This document shows, in pieces, positions 24,842 through 34,098 of a stretch of DNA of 64,000 bases (position 1 is the first letter of the stretch; each line of letters begins with the position of its first letter). The translations under genes and the position numbers were made by a program. Origin of the DNA: Fictibacillus fluitans. GTDB lineage: Bacteria > Bacillota > Bacilli > Bacillales > Fictibacillaceae. Under the pieces are notes generated by a model, which saw only the letters and a list, made by a program, of their open reading frames with translations, made no database searches and had not been told where the DNA came from. The stretch lies in contig NZ_JAUHTR010000016.1 of assembly GCF_030418125.1 (NCBI RefSeq), forward strand, positions 22,806-86,805, in the 5' to 3' direction.

Positions 24842-24875
24842 ATCACCAGCTACCCATTAAGCTGGTGATTTTTTT
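24842..24875. terminator. Terminator after tcyB
   Basis: A 10-bp perfect stem ATCACCAGCT / AGCTGGTGAT with a T7 run on the plus strand. Confidence 0.88.
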
Positions 24876-25122
24876 ATGCCCATTCCGATATAAAAACGAC
24901 AATTTCCTGCCGGCATATATTGCAATAATAAACATGAGGGCACTGCGATTCTTTAAAATCTTCCGGATACCCATCCTCAAGCTTCACACCATCTGAATCC
25001 ACGTAAGGGCTGTAATCATCAAAATAATCGCTCAGCTTTCCCTGGTCCTCTCCCTTATTGCCGCAGTCAGGGCAATGAAAAGTGACAGTATGTAATTGGT
25101 TGCAGAGCGGACACATGCTCAT
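24874..25122 (-). CDS. Small zinc-ribbon-like protein, unknown
   Basis: An 82-residue protein with two CxxC pairs at the N-terminus (CPLCNQ and CPDCG), a further CPHVYYCNIC cluster near the C-terminus and an acidic middle (DYFDDYSPYVDSDG). The eight-odd cysteines suggest one or two zinc sites. ATG 25122 follows AAAGAGGAAACGCTT; the open frame further upstream runs through the terminator of the preceding gene and is rejected. I do not recognise the family beyond zinc-ribbon-like. Confidence 0.68.
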   Translation of the reverse strand: MSMCPLCNQLHTVTFHCPDCGNKGEDQGKLSDYFDDYSPYVDSDGVKLEDGYPEDFKESQCPHVYYCNICRQEIVVFISEWA

Positions 25123-25151
25123 AAGCGTTTCCTCTTTCCAAATGAGGTATT

Positions 25152-25180
25152 GAAAAAGGGGCGGATCGCTCCACCCCTTT
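25152..25180 (-). terminator. Terminator after the SASP gene
   Basis: On the minus strand AAAGGGG and CCCCTTT arms surround a short GAGCGATCC loop, followed by a U-rich end, about 20 bases after the SASP stop. Confidence 0.65.
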
Positions 25181-25198
25181 ACAGCCATGATTATAGAG

Positions 25199-25402
25199 TT
25201 ATCGAGCTGATCCGCTGATTTGTTGTTGAGCCATTGCTACAAGACGTTTAGTGATTTCTCCACCTACAGATCCGTTAGCACGAGCAGTAGTATCAGCACC
25301 TAATTGAACACCAAATTCAGAAGCGATTTCGTACTTCATTTGATCAAGAGCTTGTTGAGCACCAGCAACTACTAGTTGATTTGAGCTATTGTTGTTTGCC
25401 AT
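25199..25402 (-). CDS. Alpha/beta-type small acid-soluble spore protein
   Basis: A 67-residue [24 protein letters not shown], the germination-protease cleavage region [12 protein letters not shown], and [22 protein letters not shown]. These proteins coat and protect DNA in the dormant spore and are degraded by GPR at germination. ATG 25402 follows AAGGAGGTGATATCA; the frame opens 3 codons earlier without a ribosome site. Expression is expected in the forespore under sigma G, although no promoter was resolved. Confidence 0.95.
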   Translation of the reverse strand: MANNNSSNQLVVAGAQQALDQMKYEIASEFGVQLGADTTARANGSVGGEITKRLVAMAQQQISGSAR

Positions 25403-25665
25403 TGATATCACCTCCTTGAATCATATTGTGCTTCAACAAAATCAAGATATACGCAGCCTCTCTTTCCAAATAATGTTCTGTTTTCTTTCCATTTCCTTTC
25501 TTTGCTGCATTCTCTAAAATGGATTGGCATATCTTCTTGTGAAGTGCTGTAATTTCCGTCCCGCTCTGATAAAGTGAAGAGGAAAATCAACTTTACTTCA
25601 ATCAGCAATTGGGTTACATTTTAAAATGTATAATTTTTCCACAAAAAAAGAGATGGGGTGAAACA

Positions 25666-26907
25666 TTGAATGATCAATGGTTAGAAAAAGAGGGAAAAAA
25701 ATGGGTTGAAGAAAGCATTATCAGCGAAGATCAATACCGGTTGATCCTGGCAAAGTATGAGGATAATCATTCACAGAGAGGCATCGGTCTTATTCCAATT
25801 TTCGCAAGCATATTGATCGGCCTTGGTATCTTGTCCTTTATTGCAGCGAATTGGGGCGGCATTACTCCACCTTTCAGGCTGGCATTGCTGATCGCCGTTT
25901 TATGTATCTGTTACGGACTTGGCCACACCTTTCTTCAAAAAGGCAAGCAAGCTCTTGGGCATTCATTTATTGCTCTTGGCATAGCCTCCTTTGGTGCATC
26001 GTTGATTCTTTTGGGGCAAACGTATCACTTTGTTTCGTACGATGCACGCACCTTTATTATCTGGTCTTTGCCCGCCCTTATCTATCTGTACTTCCTAAAG
26101 GGAAGGCTGCTGTTTTTCCTTACCTTTGCCATCTTAACCGGGGGACAAATTTATACCCTGACTGAATTTTCAAGCTACAGTTATCTGCTCTTGATTTTGT
26201 TCGGGCTTGGGCTGGGGTGGTTCGCCCTGAATGAAAAGAACCGGTTATTTACCCGCTTCTTTGCCGCGGGGTTCGTTCTGCATCTCGTTTTCCTGGCAGG
26301 GACCCTTAATGAAAATTGGCTGTGGCTGGTTGTTATTCTTCTCGGGGTATACAGTTTGTCGGAATGGCTTGAGTCAATACTTCGCTCTTCCCTTAAATTT
26401 TTTGCTTCAGCTGCCGCGTTTGGCGTGAACCTGGTGCTGTATTTTTCATTAACAAACGCACCGCCAGAAACCATGGAGTACCCGGAACCACTCTGGTTTT
26501 TGATTGTTTTTATTCTCTTGGCTGCTTTCCTCATTTATTCAAGAATGAAAGCAGGCACCTTGAGCGCTGTGTTAAAAAGCGGCATTTTATTTATCCCATG
26601 GTTTTACCTGGCCACATTCACCGGGAATGTGGCAGTGGGAATTCTTTATTTAATCGTCGCTTTCTTATTTTCCGGATTGCTGCTATCGGAAGGATACCGG
26701 ACAGAACAACGGTATCAGATCAATTGGGGCATCATATTATTTCTGCTTGTCACTTTTATTGCCTACATTAATCTCGCCTGGTCGTTTATGCCAAAATCTC
26801 TTTTCTTCCTGATTGGCGGCATCCTTCTGTTTGCTCTATACTTCTTTTTGCAGAAAAAGAAAAAAGATGTTTTAGAGGAAGGGGGAATTCATCATGAAAA
26901 AAAATAA
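25666..26907 (+). CDS. DUF2157 multi-spanning membrane protein
   Basis: A 413-residue protein with an N-terminal cytoplasmic domain (about 1-45; LEKEGKKWVEESIISEDQY) and roughly twelve transmembrane helices, ending in a lysine-rich tail. The start ILAKYE...IGLIPIFASILIGLGILSFIAANW is the DUF2157 signature. Function is unknown. A TTG at 25666 follows GATGGGGTGAAACA and gives the expected family N-terminus. The stop overlaps the next start by 14 bp, and the DUF2157/GDYXXLXY pair is a recurring gene couple. Confidence 0.82.
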   Translation: MNDQWLEKEGKKWVEESIISEDQYRLILAKYEDNHSQRGIGLIPIFASILIGLGILSFIAANWGGITPPFRLALLIAVLCICYGLGHTFLQKGKQALGHSFIALGIASFGASLILLGQTYHFVSYDARTFIIWSLPALIYLYFLKGRLLFFLTFAILTGGQIYTLTEFSSYSYLLLILFGLGLGWFALNEKNRLFTRFFAAGFVLHLVFLAGTLNENWLWLVVILLGVYSLSEWLESILRSSLKFFASAAAFGVNLVLYFSLTNAPPETMEYPEPLWFLIVFILLAAFLIYSRMKAGTLSAVLKSGILFIPWFYLATFTGNVAVGILYLIVAFLFSGLLLSEGYRTEQRYQINWGIILFLLVTFIAYINLAWSFMPKSLFFLIGGILLFALYFFLQKKKKDVLEEGGIHHEKK

Positions 26908-27403
26908 ATGGTGGATTGCCTTAATTCTGCTTCAGGTCCTCGTTCTCTTTGGAGTAGCCGGAAGCTATTATGGAGTTAATTATTTTGGCAAGGAGATCCA
27001 GCTGAAGACAAAGCCCGTAGACCCATCGGATGTTTTTTCCGGGGACTACGTGTCCTTGAATTATGAAATCAGTGATGCTCCAGACTCCCTTTGGAAAGGA
27101 AAGCCCATTAAAGAACCAACACCCGTGTATGTGGTTCTTGCTCCGGAAAACGGAATGTATCACATTAAAAAATTAACGAATGGTTCTCCTGACGTATCAG
27201 GCAGCCAGGTTTACTTGAAAGCAAAGGCCACCCCCTCGATGATCGGGATGCTTCATTTAGAATATGGTCTTGAGCGGTTTTATGTGGAAGAAAATACTGG
27301 AAAGAAATTTGAAAAACCAGGACAGAAGTTCTCTGTTTCTGTTAAAGTCGCTCCCTGGGGCAAAGGAGTCATCCAGGAAATCATGCCTGAAACAACAAAA
27401 TAA
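26894..27403 (+). CDS. GDYXXLXY-domain membrane-anchored protein
   Basis: A 169-residue protein with one N-terminal helix (residues 6-26) and an extracytoplasmic domain containing the family signature FSGDYVSLNYEI (GDYxxLxY). It overlaps the DUF2157 gene by 14 bp and is translated with it, so the two products probably act together in the membrane. The start follows GAAGGGGGAATTCATC. Function is unknown. Confidence 0.85.
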   Translation: MKKNKWWIALILLQVLVLFGVAGSYYGVNYFGKEIQLKTKPVDPSDVFSGDYVSLNYEISDAPDSLWKGKPIKEPTPVYVVLAPENGMYHIKKLTNGSPDVSGSQVYLKAKATPSMIGMLHLEYGLERFYVEENTGKKFEKPGQKFSVSVKVAPWGKGVIQEIMPETTK

Positions 27404-27495
27404 GCCAGTTTCTGCCGTTAACTTTACCCTTTAATCTCTAATCCAATGGGTTTATTCTTGTGCAATAGGGGTAAATTGTTAATGAGGTGACCCAA

Positions 27496-27831
27496 ATGAG
27501 CGAAATGAAAATCATTGATATCAAAAATACAATAAACGACTGGGCCGAACATCAGATTACCATTCGAAAAGAAGAAAATGAAGATTTGGATCAAATCAGC
27601 ATCCAGCTGGAAAAGGCCACCTTTGAACAGCGGGATTCAGTTGATGACTACATTTCAGACAATGTCATGTTCCTTCATGGGAGGGCGTACAGTACTGAAG
27701 ACGGTGAAGCAACCGAACTTCCTTCTGTCTTGTATGAAGTGCCACTGGATGGCATTGAGGAAATCAATGTTGATCAAAGCATCATAACGTTTAAAACAAG
27801 CCGAGGGCAATACGCCATCATGAAATCTTAA
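27496..27831 (+). CDS. Conserved-looking soluble protein, unknown
   Basis: A 111-residue acidic protein, probably alpha/beta, without signal peptide, membrane helix or cysteine. Features: MKIIDIKNTINDW, RAYSTEDGEATELPSVLYEVPLDGIEEI and a final FKTSRGQYAIMKS. The ATG at 27496 follows ATGAGGTGACCCAA; the GTG at 27487 is part of that ribosome site and is not the start. A terminator follows the stop, so it is monocistronic. No family recognised. Confidence 0.65.
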   Translation: MSEMKIIDIKNTINDWAEHQITIRKEENEDLDQISIQLEKATFEQRDSVDDYISDNVMFLHGRAYSTEDGEATELPSVLYEVPLDGIEEINVDQSIITFKTSRGQYAIMKS

Positions 27832-27832
27832 A

Positions 27833-27859
27833 AGAACCCGCAGAGGGTTCTTTTTTTGC
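27833..27859 (+). terminator. Terminator after the 27.5-kb gene
   Basis: Stem AGAACCC / GGGTTCT around GCAGA, followed by T7, directly after the stop codon. Confidence 0.85.
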
Positions 27860-27958
27860 TTTTTTGCCATATAAGTTGTAGAATAGTTTAAAATATTCTA
27901 ACAACGGGTATTTCTTTTTCAAAACTGATTTTCTTCACATTAAACTAGGAGGGTATGC

Positions 27959-28111
27959 ATGCATCCTGATTGGAAAAAGAAAATCGTGCTCGGCGGTATG
28001 TCCACATCCTTGGGTGGTCCATCCACTTCCACCGAAACTGCTGTCCCGGAACATGAAGTAAAGCTCATGGAATCAGAAAAAGCAGCAACTGAACAAAAAG
28101 CAGCACAATAG
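27959..28111 (+). CDS. 50-residue hypothetical protein
   Basis: Read directly: MHPDWKKKIVLGGMSTSLGG followed by a Ser/Thr/Pro stretch and a charged C-terminus rich in Glu, Lys and Ala. ATG 27959 lies 7 bases behind TAGGAGGG; another ATG four bases earlier ends after four codons. A strong bidirectional terminator follows. The regular ribosome site, terminator and non-random composition support a real short gene. No family is recognised. Confidence 0.6.
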   Translation: MHPDWKKKIVLGGMSTSLGGPSTSTETAVPEHEVKLMESEKAATEQKAAQ

Positions 28112-28118
28112 ATACAAT

Positions 28119-28147
28119 AAAAGGGAGCCGCCGATGGCTCCCTTTTG
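28119..28147. terminator. Bidirectional terminator
   Basis: Perfect 11-bp stem AAAAGGGAGCC / GGCTCCCTTTT (28119-28129 with 28136-28146) between the 50-residue gene and bmrD, usable from both sides. Confidence 0.85.
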
Positions 28148-28149
28148 TG

Positions 28150-30171
28150 TTATACGGCTTTACTTGTCTGCTGTCCCTGCTGTATTTGATACATCTGATA
28201 ATAGCGGCCGCCTTCTTTCATCAGGGACTGGTGAGTTCCCCGCTCCATAATTTTGCCGCGGTCGAGAACCAGAATCTGATCGGCGTTTTTTATCGTGGAC
28301 AGCCGGTGTGCAATAATAAAGGTCGTTCTCCCCTGCTTGAGCACGTCAAGCGCATTTTGGATAATGGCTTCTGTTTCGGTATCAATGCTGGCTGTTGCTT
28401 CATCCAAAATTAAAATCGCCGGATTAAAGGCTAGCGCTCTGGCAAAAGACAGCAGCTGCCGCTGGCCCGCAGAAAGGGTGCTCCCCTTTTCGATAACCGG
28501 TTCATCCAGGCCGCCGGGAAGGTTTTGTACAAATGGCATGGCCCCTACATCGGTGAGTGCTTTTTCCACCATTTCTCTCGTGATGGAAGGGTCATCAAGG
28601 CTGATATTTGACGCAATTGTGCCGCTGAACAAAAATGGATCCTGCAGAACAATGCCCATGTGCTCACGCAAAACCTGCTTGGGCATTGCCATGATATCCT
28701 TGTTATCAATGAGTATCTTTCCCTGCTTAATATCATAAAAACGAAACAGCAAATTCATGATTGAACTTTTTCCGGAACCGGTATGTCCGACAAGCGCCAG
28801 GGTTTCTCCTTGCTTTGCTTCAAAGGAGATATGGTTCAGCACATTTTCACCCTCATTATAAGCGAAGCTTACATCCCTGAATGAGACATTCCCTTCATAG
28901 CGGGGCGTCTTTCTCACGTCCACATCCATTCCTGACTCATCAAGAAGAACAAACACGCGCTCTGCCGACACAAGCGCCTGCTCCAGCTGTGCCAGCTGAT
29001 TCACCATCCCGGTAATAGGCTGAAACAGCCGGTTCAAATAATCCACAAAAGCATACAGGACACCAACGGAAATCAAGGCATCCGCTTTTAAAGAAGCTCC
29101 CCCGAAATACCAGATGAGTGCCACGAACGCCAGGTTCCTGAGGACACTTACAAGATTATGCGACGTCAGGCCGTTTAAGCTCAGCAGCTTGTTTTGGTAA
29201 GAGAAATACGTTTGATTCATGTCCTCGAATTCTTTCACCGTCTCTTTTTGACGCCTGAACGCCTGGATGATCGGCATTCCCTGAATGGATTCATTCACCA
29301 TACCGTTAATGTCACTTAAAGTGGAACGGATAATATGGTTATACTTGGACGCAACTTTTCTGTACAGCTTGATCCATACAAGGAGAATAGGAACCAAAAC
29401 CATAGTAATCATGGCGAGGCGGGCATCCAGGATAAAAAGAGCTGTGAAGATTCCCGCCATATAGATGATTCCCGTGAAAAAGTTGGACAGTACATTTACA
29501 AACAATTCTTTGATTGCTTCTGTATCGTTCGTTACCCTGGACACTATTTTCCCTGCAGGCTGATTGTCAAAATACGTAATCGGCACCCTCTGGATCTGGG
29601 AGAAAACATCCTGACGCAGTTTTTTGATCACAAGGTTGGACGAGCTTTGCAGCATATAATGCTGCCCATACTGAAAGATACTCGCAATCAGAAGCAGAAC
29701 AAAATAAAAACCGGTCAGTTTGATGAGTCCGCTTATCTCAGGCTTGTAGAAATCAAAAAGCTTATTATTTATTATAGGTATTGCCGGGTATTCTTTTGTA
29801 ACACCTTTATTATTAACGGTGATTTTATTTTTGCTGTAGCTCTTCTCGCCTTCAATAGCGGCAGGCTGCGGAATGAAATAATATGTTCTTCCGATCTGGG
29901 TGATCCTGACTTGCCTGCCCTTGCTTTCACCCGGCAGCAGCCGGTCTTCCCTCTTATAATGCCTGCCCTGAAAAGCTACCGCGTTTTCTGAACCGGCTCC
30001 CGTTTCAAACCATGGCTTTTCGATACCCAAAATGTGTACATCTATCATCCGCTTCGCTATAAAGGGACCCGTAAGCTCTGCCGATACCGCAAGGGCCAGC
30101 AGAAGAAGCCCAATCATAAAGCTCTTTTTATAAATCAAGGCATATTGATACAATCGTTTTCCAGGCTTCAC
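28150..30171 (-). CDS. bmrD: BmrD-like ABC exporter half (catalytic subunit)
   Basis: A 673-residue half-transporter: six transmembrane helices with a large insertion between helices 1 and 2 (about 55-150), then an ATPase domain with Walker A VGHTGSGKSS, Q-loop, signature LSAGQRQLLSF and Walker B LILDEATASIDTETE with the intact catalytic Glu. It pairs with BmrC as a heterodimeric multidrug exporter. The GTG at 30171 follows AGGGCGGTGT and gives exactly the length of B. subtilis YheH/BmrD; an ATG at 30192 inside bmrC is an alternative. The bmrC stop lies 4 bases before it. Confidence 0.88.
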   Translation of the reverse strand: MKPGKRLYQYALIYKKSFMIGLLLLALAVSAELTGPFIAKRMIDVHILGIEKPWFETGAGSENAVAFQGRHYKREDRLLPGESKGRQVRITQIGRTYYFIPQPAAIEGEKSYSKNKITVNNKGVTKEYPAIPIINNKLFDFYKPEISGLIKLTGFYFVLLLIASIFQYGQHYMLQSSSNLVIKKLRQDVFSQIQRVPITYFDNQPAGKIVSRVTNDTEAIKELFVNVLSNFFTGIIYMAGIFTALFILDARLAMITMVLVPILLVWIKLYRKVASKYNHIIRSTLSDINGMVNESIQGMPIIQAFRRQKETVKEFEDMNQTYFSYQNKLLSLNGLTSHNLVSVLRNLAFVALIWYFGGASLKADALISVGVLYAFVDYLNRLFQPITGMVNQLAQLEQALVSAERVFVLLDESGMDVDVRKTPRYEGNVSFRDVSFAYNEGENVLNHISFEAKQGETLALVGHTGSGKSSIMNLLFRFYDIKQGKILIDNKDIMAMPKQVLREHMGIVLQDPFLFSGTIASNISLDDPSITREMVEKALTDVGAMPFVQNLPGGLDEPVIEKGSTLSAGQRQLLSFARALAFNPAILILDEATASIDTETEAIIQNALDVLKQGRTTFIIAHRLSTIKNADQILVLDRGKIMERGTHQSLMKEGGRYYQMYQIQQGQQTSKAV

Positions 30172-30175
30172 TTTT

Positions 30176-31930
30176 TTACACCGCCCTTTCATCGAGGCGC
30201 TCTTCAACTTTTTGCCGCTCATACTGTTCGCTGTACCAGCCGCCGTGCTCAAGAAGTTCATTATGTGTTCCCTCTTCGGCAATCTCTCCATCATCCATTA
30301 CAATGATCTGGTCCGCGTGCTCAACCGCCGATAACCGGTGAGTCGTGATCAATGTTGTTTTCCCGGCTCTTTCTCTTCTTATGTTTGAGATGATGGCTGC
30401 TTCCGTTTTTGCATCGACCGCTGAAAGGGCATCATCCAGCAGGAGGATCTCGGGATCGATCAACAGGGCCCTGGCAATGGAAACCCGCTGTTTTTGTCCG
30501 CCGGACAGTGCGACGCCCTTTTCCCCTACCAGCGTATTAAGTCCATGCGGCAAATACCTCACATCCTGATCAAAAGCTGCCATTTTAAGAGCATGCTCAA
30601 GCTCCTTATCCGTTCCCGCGCTGTTTCCAAACAGTACATTCTCTCGAATTGTTTTTGAAAAAAGGGTGGCTTCCTGCGGAACATAGCCGATCCATCCCTG
30701 GATATCCTCCAGGGCAAGCTGCGCCAGATCTTTATCCGAGATGCTGATGGTTCCCTCACCTAGCGGATACTCACGAAGGAACTGCTTGAGCAGCGTGGTT
30801 TTGCCGCTGCCTGTTCGTCCGACAATCCCAAGTGTCTGGCCTTTTTTCACGCTTACATGAATTCCTTTTAAGTTATCCGTTTCTGATGATGGATAACGGA
30901 ACGATACATTACGAAATTCAATGGTGCCCGGCAGGTTCAGCTTTACCGGATGAGGAGGGCTTTTTACATCCGGTTCATAGGCCAGTGTTTCGTTCACCCG
31001 GTCCAATGACGCATTTCCCCGCTGCATGACATTGATTAGTTCGCCGACCGCAAACATCGGCCATATCAGCATTCCGAGATACACGTTGAAGGAAACAAGC
31101 TGTCCAAGAGTGATCGTATTGTGAAAAACAAGATAGGCGCCATATCCCAACCCAATCAAATAGCTGATTCCTACCAGCACTTTAATGGTCGGCTCAAATA
31201 ACGCATCCACCCTGGCGACCGCCACGTTTTTCCCGTAGACATCATCCGTGAGCGTTTCAAAACGTGCCATGTCTGCCTGCTCCTTAACATAAGCACGGAT
31301 TACCCTTACTCCCGAAATACTCTCAAGCACCTGATCATTCATATCTCCAAAGGCATCCTGTGCCTGCAGAAACCGTTCATGCACCTTCTTTCCGTACAGG
31401 CTCATGGCAATGGCCATGATTGGCAGTGGAATGACCGCGGCAAGCGTCAGTTTCCAGCTGATAAACAGCCCCATGGTAGACAAAATGACGAGCATGAATA
31501 TACTCGAGTCCACAAGTGTGAGAATCCCGAATCCTGCAGTAACTGAAATGGCCTTTAAATCGTTGGTCGCCCTGGCCATAAGATCACCCGTCTTGTTTTT
31601 TTCATAAAACGAGGGAGTCATCTTTAAGAGGTGCCTCATGAATTTGGAGCGGAGGATCCGTTCCACAACAAATGCCCCGCCAAATAACTGATACATCATG
31701 AAGTACGTTAAGATATAAGTAATGATCAATAAGCCTGTGTACATTAAAATCGTTTGGATCAATGTTTCTTTAGTCAATTTACCCAGATTAATGGCATCGA
31801 TCGAATTGCCCACTATTTTTGGAGGGATAACCTCCAGAATGCCAACCAAAATCAAAAGAACAACCGCTACCGTATAGCGCTTCCAATGCTCTTTAAAGAA
31901 CCAGCTTAATTTGCTTAAAACTGAAAACAT
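30176..31930 (-). CDS. bmrC: BmrC-like ABC exporter half (degenerate-site subunit)
   Basis: A 584-residue half-transporter (B. subtilis YheI/BmrC, 585 aa) with six N-terminal helices and an ATPase domain: Walker A VGRTGSGKTTL, signature LSGGQKQRVSIARAL and Walker B EILLLDDALSAVDAKTE. The residue after the Walker B Asp is Asp instead of Glu, the hallmark of the non-catalytic half of asymmetric exporters. Together with BmrD it pumps drugs out of the cell. It is expressed from a leader with a 29-codon ORF and an attenuator, as for bmrBCD (yheJIH). Confidence 0.9.
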   Translation of the reverse strand: MFSVLSKLSWFFKEHWKRYTVAVVLLILVGILEVIPPKIVGNSIDAINLGKLTKETLIQTILMYTGLLIITYILTYFMMYQLFGGAFVVERILRSKFMRHLLKMTPSFYEKNKTGDLMARATNDLKAISVTAGFGILTLVDSSIFMLVILSTMGLFISWKLTLAAVIPLPIMAIAMSLYGKKVHERFLQAQDAFGDMNDQVLESISGVRVIRAYVKEQADMARFETLTDDVYGKNVAVARVDALFEPTIKVLVGISYLIGLGYGAYLVFHNTITLGQLVSFNVYLGMLIWPMFAVGELINVMQRGNASLDRVNETLAYEPDVKSPPHPVKLNLPGTIEFRNVSFRYPSSETDNLKGIHVSVKKGQTLGIVGRTGSGKTTLLKQFLREYPLGEGTISISDKDLAQLALEDIQGWIGYVPQEATLFSKTIRENVLFGNSAGTDKELEHALKMAAFDQDVRYLPHGLNTLVGEKGVALSGGQKQRVSIARALLIDPEILLLDDALSAVDAKTEAAIISNIRRERAGKTTLITTHRLSAVEHADQIIVMDDGEIAEEGTHNELLEHGGWYSEQYERQKVEERLDERAV

Positions 31931-32069
31931 TGTTCCACTCCTCCCATCTTGCAGCCGCTGCTGCGAAAGCTACCCCGAGCCCAAAGAAAGCCCCCACTTC
32001 AATCTCACCATAATTAATAATCTCATCCTGCATCTCTCCTTTAGAAGAATGATAAATTTAACCCAAAAA

Positions 32070-32104
32070 CAAAAAAGCATACCGCCTCAGGGAGGCGATA
32101 TGCT
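32070..32104 (-). terminator. Attenuator terminator upstream of bmrC
   Basis: A near-perfect 13-bp stem AGCATA-CGCCTC / GAGGCG-TATGCT (32076-32104) with a U6 run on the minus strand, 140 bases before bmrC and about 55 after the leader ORF. It would end transcription before the exporter genes unless disrupted. GGTATGC in the 3' arm can alternatively pair with GCATAACC at the leader stop codon, a candidate antiterminator. Confidence 0.85.
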
Positions 32105-32159
32105 AAAAATAGAGACACGTCACGTCACAAAGGAAAAAGTGCGGCCGTGTGCCTTCAGG

Positions 32160-32249
32160 TTATGCGTAGTTACGGAATGGCCGGTCACCATATAAAATTG
32201 AAAAAGATCTGCTTGTTAAACCGTGTAAACGAATCATAGTCTTTTTCAT
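32160..32249 (-). CDS. bmrCD leader peptide (29 residues)
   Basis: A 29-codon ORF (begins MKKTMIRLHGL, ends DRPFRNYA) starting 7 bases behind AGGATGG, located between a promoter and the attenuator terminator. In B. subtilis the ORF bmrB (yheJ) occupies this place and couples antibiotic-slowed translation to read-through into bmrCD. The present peptide is shorter than BmrB (54 aa as I recall) and I claim positional, not sequence, equivalence. Confidence 0.7.
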   Translation of the reverse strand: MKKTMIRLHGLTSRSFSILYGDRPFRNYA

Positions 32250-32298
32250 GACACAACCATCCTTTCAATAAATTGTAATTTCTTTTAACCTCAGTAAT

Positions 32299-32326
32299 GT
32301 TATCATTATTATGACTAAATTGTCAA
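32299..32326 (-). promoter_or_regulatory. Promoter of the bmr leader
   Basis: On the minus strand TTGACA (32321-32326) and GATAAC (32299-32304) are separated by 16 bp, 50 bases before the leader ATG. The -35 box is perfect, the -10 box is moderate. Confidence 0.5.
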
Positions 32327-32361
32327 TATCGAATATTGTATATTTTCTAACAATTATTAAA

Positions 32362-32392
32362 TATAAAAAGTTCGCCAGAGACGAACTTTTTA
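32362..32392 (-). terminator. Terminator of the riboflavin operon
   Basis: A 10-bp perfect stem AAAAAGTTCG / CGAACTTTTT five bases after the ribH stop. Confidence 0.8.
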
Positions 32393-32396
32393 CTCA

Positions 32397-32867
32397 TTAA
32401 AAATTAAATTGACGGTTTAAATTGGCCATTTCAATGGCAGAAGCTGCTGCTTCCCAGCCCTTGTTTCCAGCTTTTGTGCCTGCACGTTCAATGGCCTGCT
32501 CGATGGAATCAGTGGTCAAAACCCCAAATATTACTGGGATGCCTGACTGAAGTGAAGCGGTTGAGACACCTTTTGCCGCTTCGTTGCACACATAATCAAA
32601 GTGAGGTGTTGATCCGCGAATAACTGTTCCAAGCGTAATCACTGCATCGTATTTTCCGGAATCAGCCATTTTTTTTGCGATCAAAGGAATTTCAAACGCT
32701 CCCGGCACCCACGCCACATCCACACTCTCTTCTTCCACACCATGGCGCTTCAATGCGTCCTGTGCGCCGCCAAGCAGCTTGTTTGTAATAAATTCATTGA
32801 ACCGGCCTACCACGATCCCTACTTTTAGTCCTGTTCCGATTAAGTTTCCTTCAAAAATGTTTCCCAT
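32397..32867 (-). CDS. ribH: 6,7-dimethyl-8-ribityllumazine synthase
   Basis: A 156-residue lumazine synthase: [45 protein letters not shown] (substrate-phosphate region with the catalytic His) and [16 protein letters not shown]. It condenses 5-amino-6-ribitylaminouracil with dihydroxybutanone phosphate and assembles as a 60-mer capsid around riboflavin synthase in Bacillus. It is the last gene of the riboswitch-controlled operon, 18 bp after ribBA. Confidence 0.97.
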   Translation of the reverse strand: MGNIFEGNLIGTGLKVGIVVGRFNEFITNKLLGGAQDALKRHGVEEESVDVAWVPGAFEIPLIAKKMADSGKYDAVITLGTVIRGSTPHFDYVCNEAAKGVSTASLQSGIPVIFGVLTTDSIEQAIERAGTKAGNKGWEAAASAIEMANLNRQFNF

Positions 32868-32885
32868 TGCGTGCTTCCTCCTCTG

Positions 32886-34079
32886 TTAGAACTGCAGCAA
32901 GTGCCCCAGTTTCATCTTCTTTGTTTTTAGATAGTTTTCATTGTCTTTATTTGCCGGCATTTGAATCGGCACCCGCTCAACCACCTCAAGATCGTACCCT
33001 TTCAGCCCGGTTATTTTACGCGGGTTGTTGGTTAAAAGACGCATTTTCTTGATGCCGAGCTCCTTTAAGATCTGAGCTCCGATGCCATAGTTTCGAAGAT
33101 CTGGCGCAAAGCCGAGCTTTTCATTGGCTTCCACGGTGTCCAGTCCTTCTTCCTGAAGCTTATAGGCGCGCATCTTATTCAACAGTCCGATTCCACGGCC
33201 TTCCTGCCTCATATAGAGCAATACACCTGAACCGGCTTCTTCGATTTGCTGAAGTGCCGCATGAAGCTGCGGACCGCAGTCACAGCGGTGTGAGCCGAAT
33301 ACATCACCTGTCAGGCATTCAGAATGCACTCTTACAAGCACCGGCTTTTCCGGATCGATTTTCCCCTTGATAAGTGCCACGTGTTCTTTATCGTCAATAA
33401 GGTTGGAGAACCCGATTGCTGTGAAATCCCCAAAATCCGTGGGCAATTTAATTTCGACTTCTTTTTTGACCATTTTTTCTTTGCGGTTGCGGTATTGAAT
33501 GAGGTCTTTAATGGTGATGAATTTCAAGTCATGCTCCAGTGCCAGTTTTTGCAGCTGCGGCACCCTTGCCATCGTTCCATCTGCATTCATGATTTCACAA
33601 ATCATGCCCGCCGGTTTTGCGTCTGCCAGCAAAGCCAGATCAACGGCGGCTTCCGTATGTCCTGCCCGTCTCAGCACGCCTCCTTTTTTGGCGATCAAAG
33701 GAAAAACATGGCCGGGACGCTTGAAGTCTCCGCCTTTGGATCCTTCTTCAACCATTTTTTGAATGGTGATGGCCCGCTCAGCAGCCGAAATTCCTGTTGT
33801 TGTGCTCTCATGGTCAATGCTTATGGTAAAGGCCGTACCGTGGGGATCTGTGTTATTGGTGACCATCGGTGTAAGCTCCAGCTTAGCTGCAAGATTTTCA
33901 TCAATCGGTGCACAAATCAGCCCTCTTCCGTGAGTTGCCATAAAGTTTACGGTGGCAGGTGTTACTTTTTCAGCAATGGCAACAAAGTCTCCTTCATTTT
34001 CCCTGTCCTCATCGTCCACAACAATGACAGGTTTACCATTAATCAAATCCTCAACCGCTTCTTCTATACTGTGAAACAT
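32886..34079 (-). CDS. ribBA: Bifunctional DHBP synthase / GTP cyclohydrolase II
   Basis: A 397-residue fusion. The N-terminal half (1-200) is 3,4-dihydroxy-2-butanone-4-phosphate synthase ([33 protein letters not shown]). The C-terminal half (205-397) is GTP cyclohydrolase II with zinc ligands in [18 protein letters not shown] and active-site [10 protein letters not shown]. It supplies both precursors of riboflavin. It starts after GAGGAGGGATGATCG, 19 bp behind ribE. Confidence 0.97.
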   Translation of the reverse strand: MFHSIEEAVEDLINGKPVIVVDDEDRENEGDFVAIAEKVTPATVNFMATHGRGLICAPIDENLAAKLELTPMVTNNTDPHGTAFTISIDHESTTTGISAAERAITIQKMVEEGSKGGDFKRPGHVFPLIAKKGGVLRRAGHTEAAVDLALLADAKPAGMICEIMNADGTMARVPQLQKLALEHDLKFITIKDLIQYRNRKEKMVKKEVEIKLPTDFGDFTAIGFSNLIDDKEHVALIKGKIDPEKPVLVRVHSECLTGDVFGSHRCDCGPQLHAALQQIEEAGSGVLLYMRQEGRGIGLLNKMRAYKLQEEGLDTVEANEKLGFAPDLRNYGIGAQILKELGIKKMRLLTNNPRKITGLKGYDLEVVERVPIQMPANKDNENYLKTKKMKLGHLLQF

Positions 34080-34098
34080 CGATCATCCCTCCTCTGCT

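Noticed and set aside
25408..25608. 66-codon minus-strand frame upstream of the SASP gene
   Set aside because: No ribosome site, and it covers the likely SASP promoter region; its end overlaps the SASP ribosome site area.
27409..27480. Inverted repeat-like GTTAACTTTACCC ... GGGGTAAATTGTTAA
   Set aside because: Arms are imperfect and 40 bases apart, no T-run; could be chance in AT-rich DNA, so not listed as a feature.
29335..29991. 218-codon open frame on the plus strand
   Set aside because: Antisense to the bmrD membrane domain, no ribosome site, no recognisable domain.
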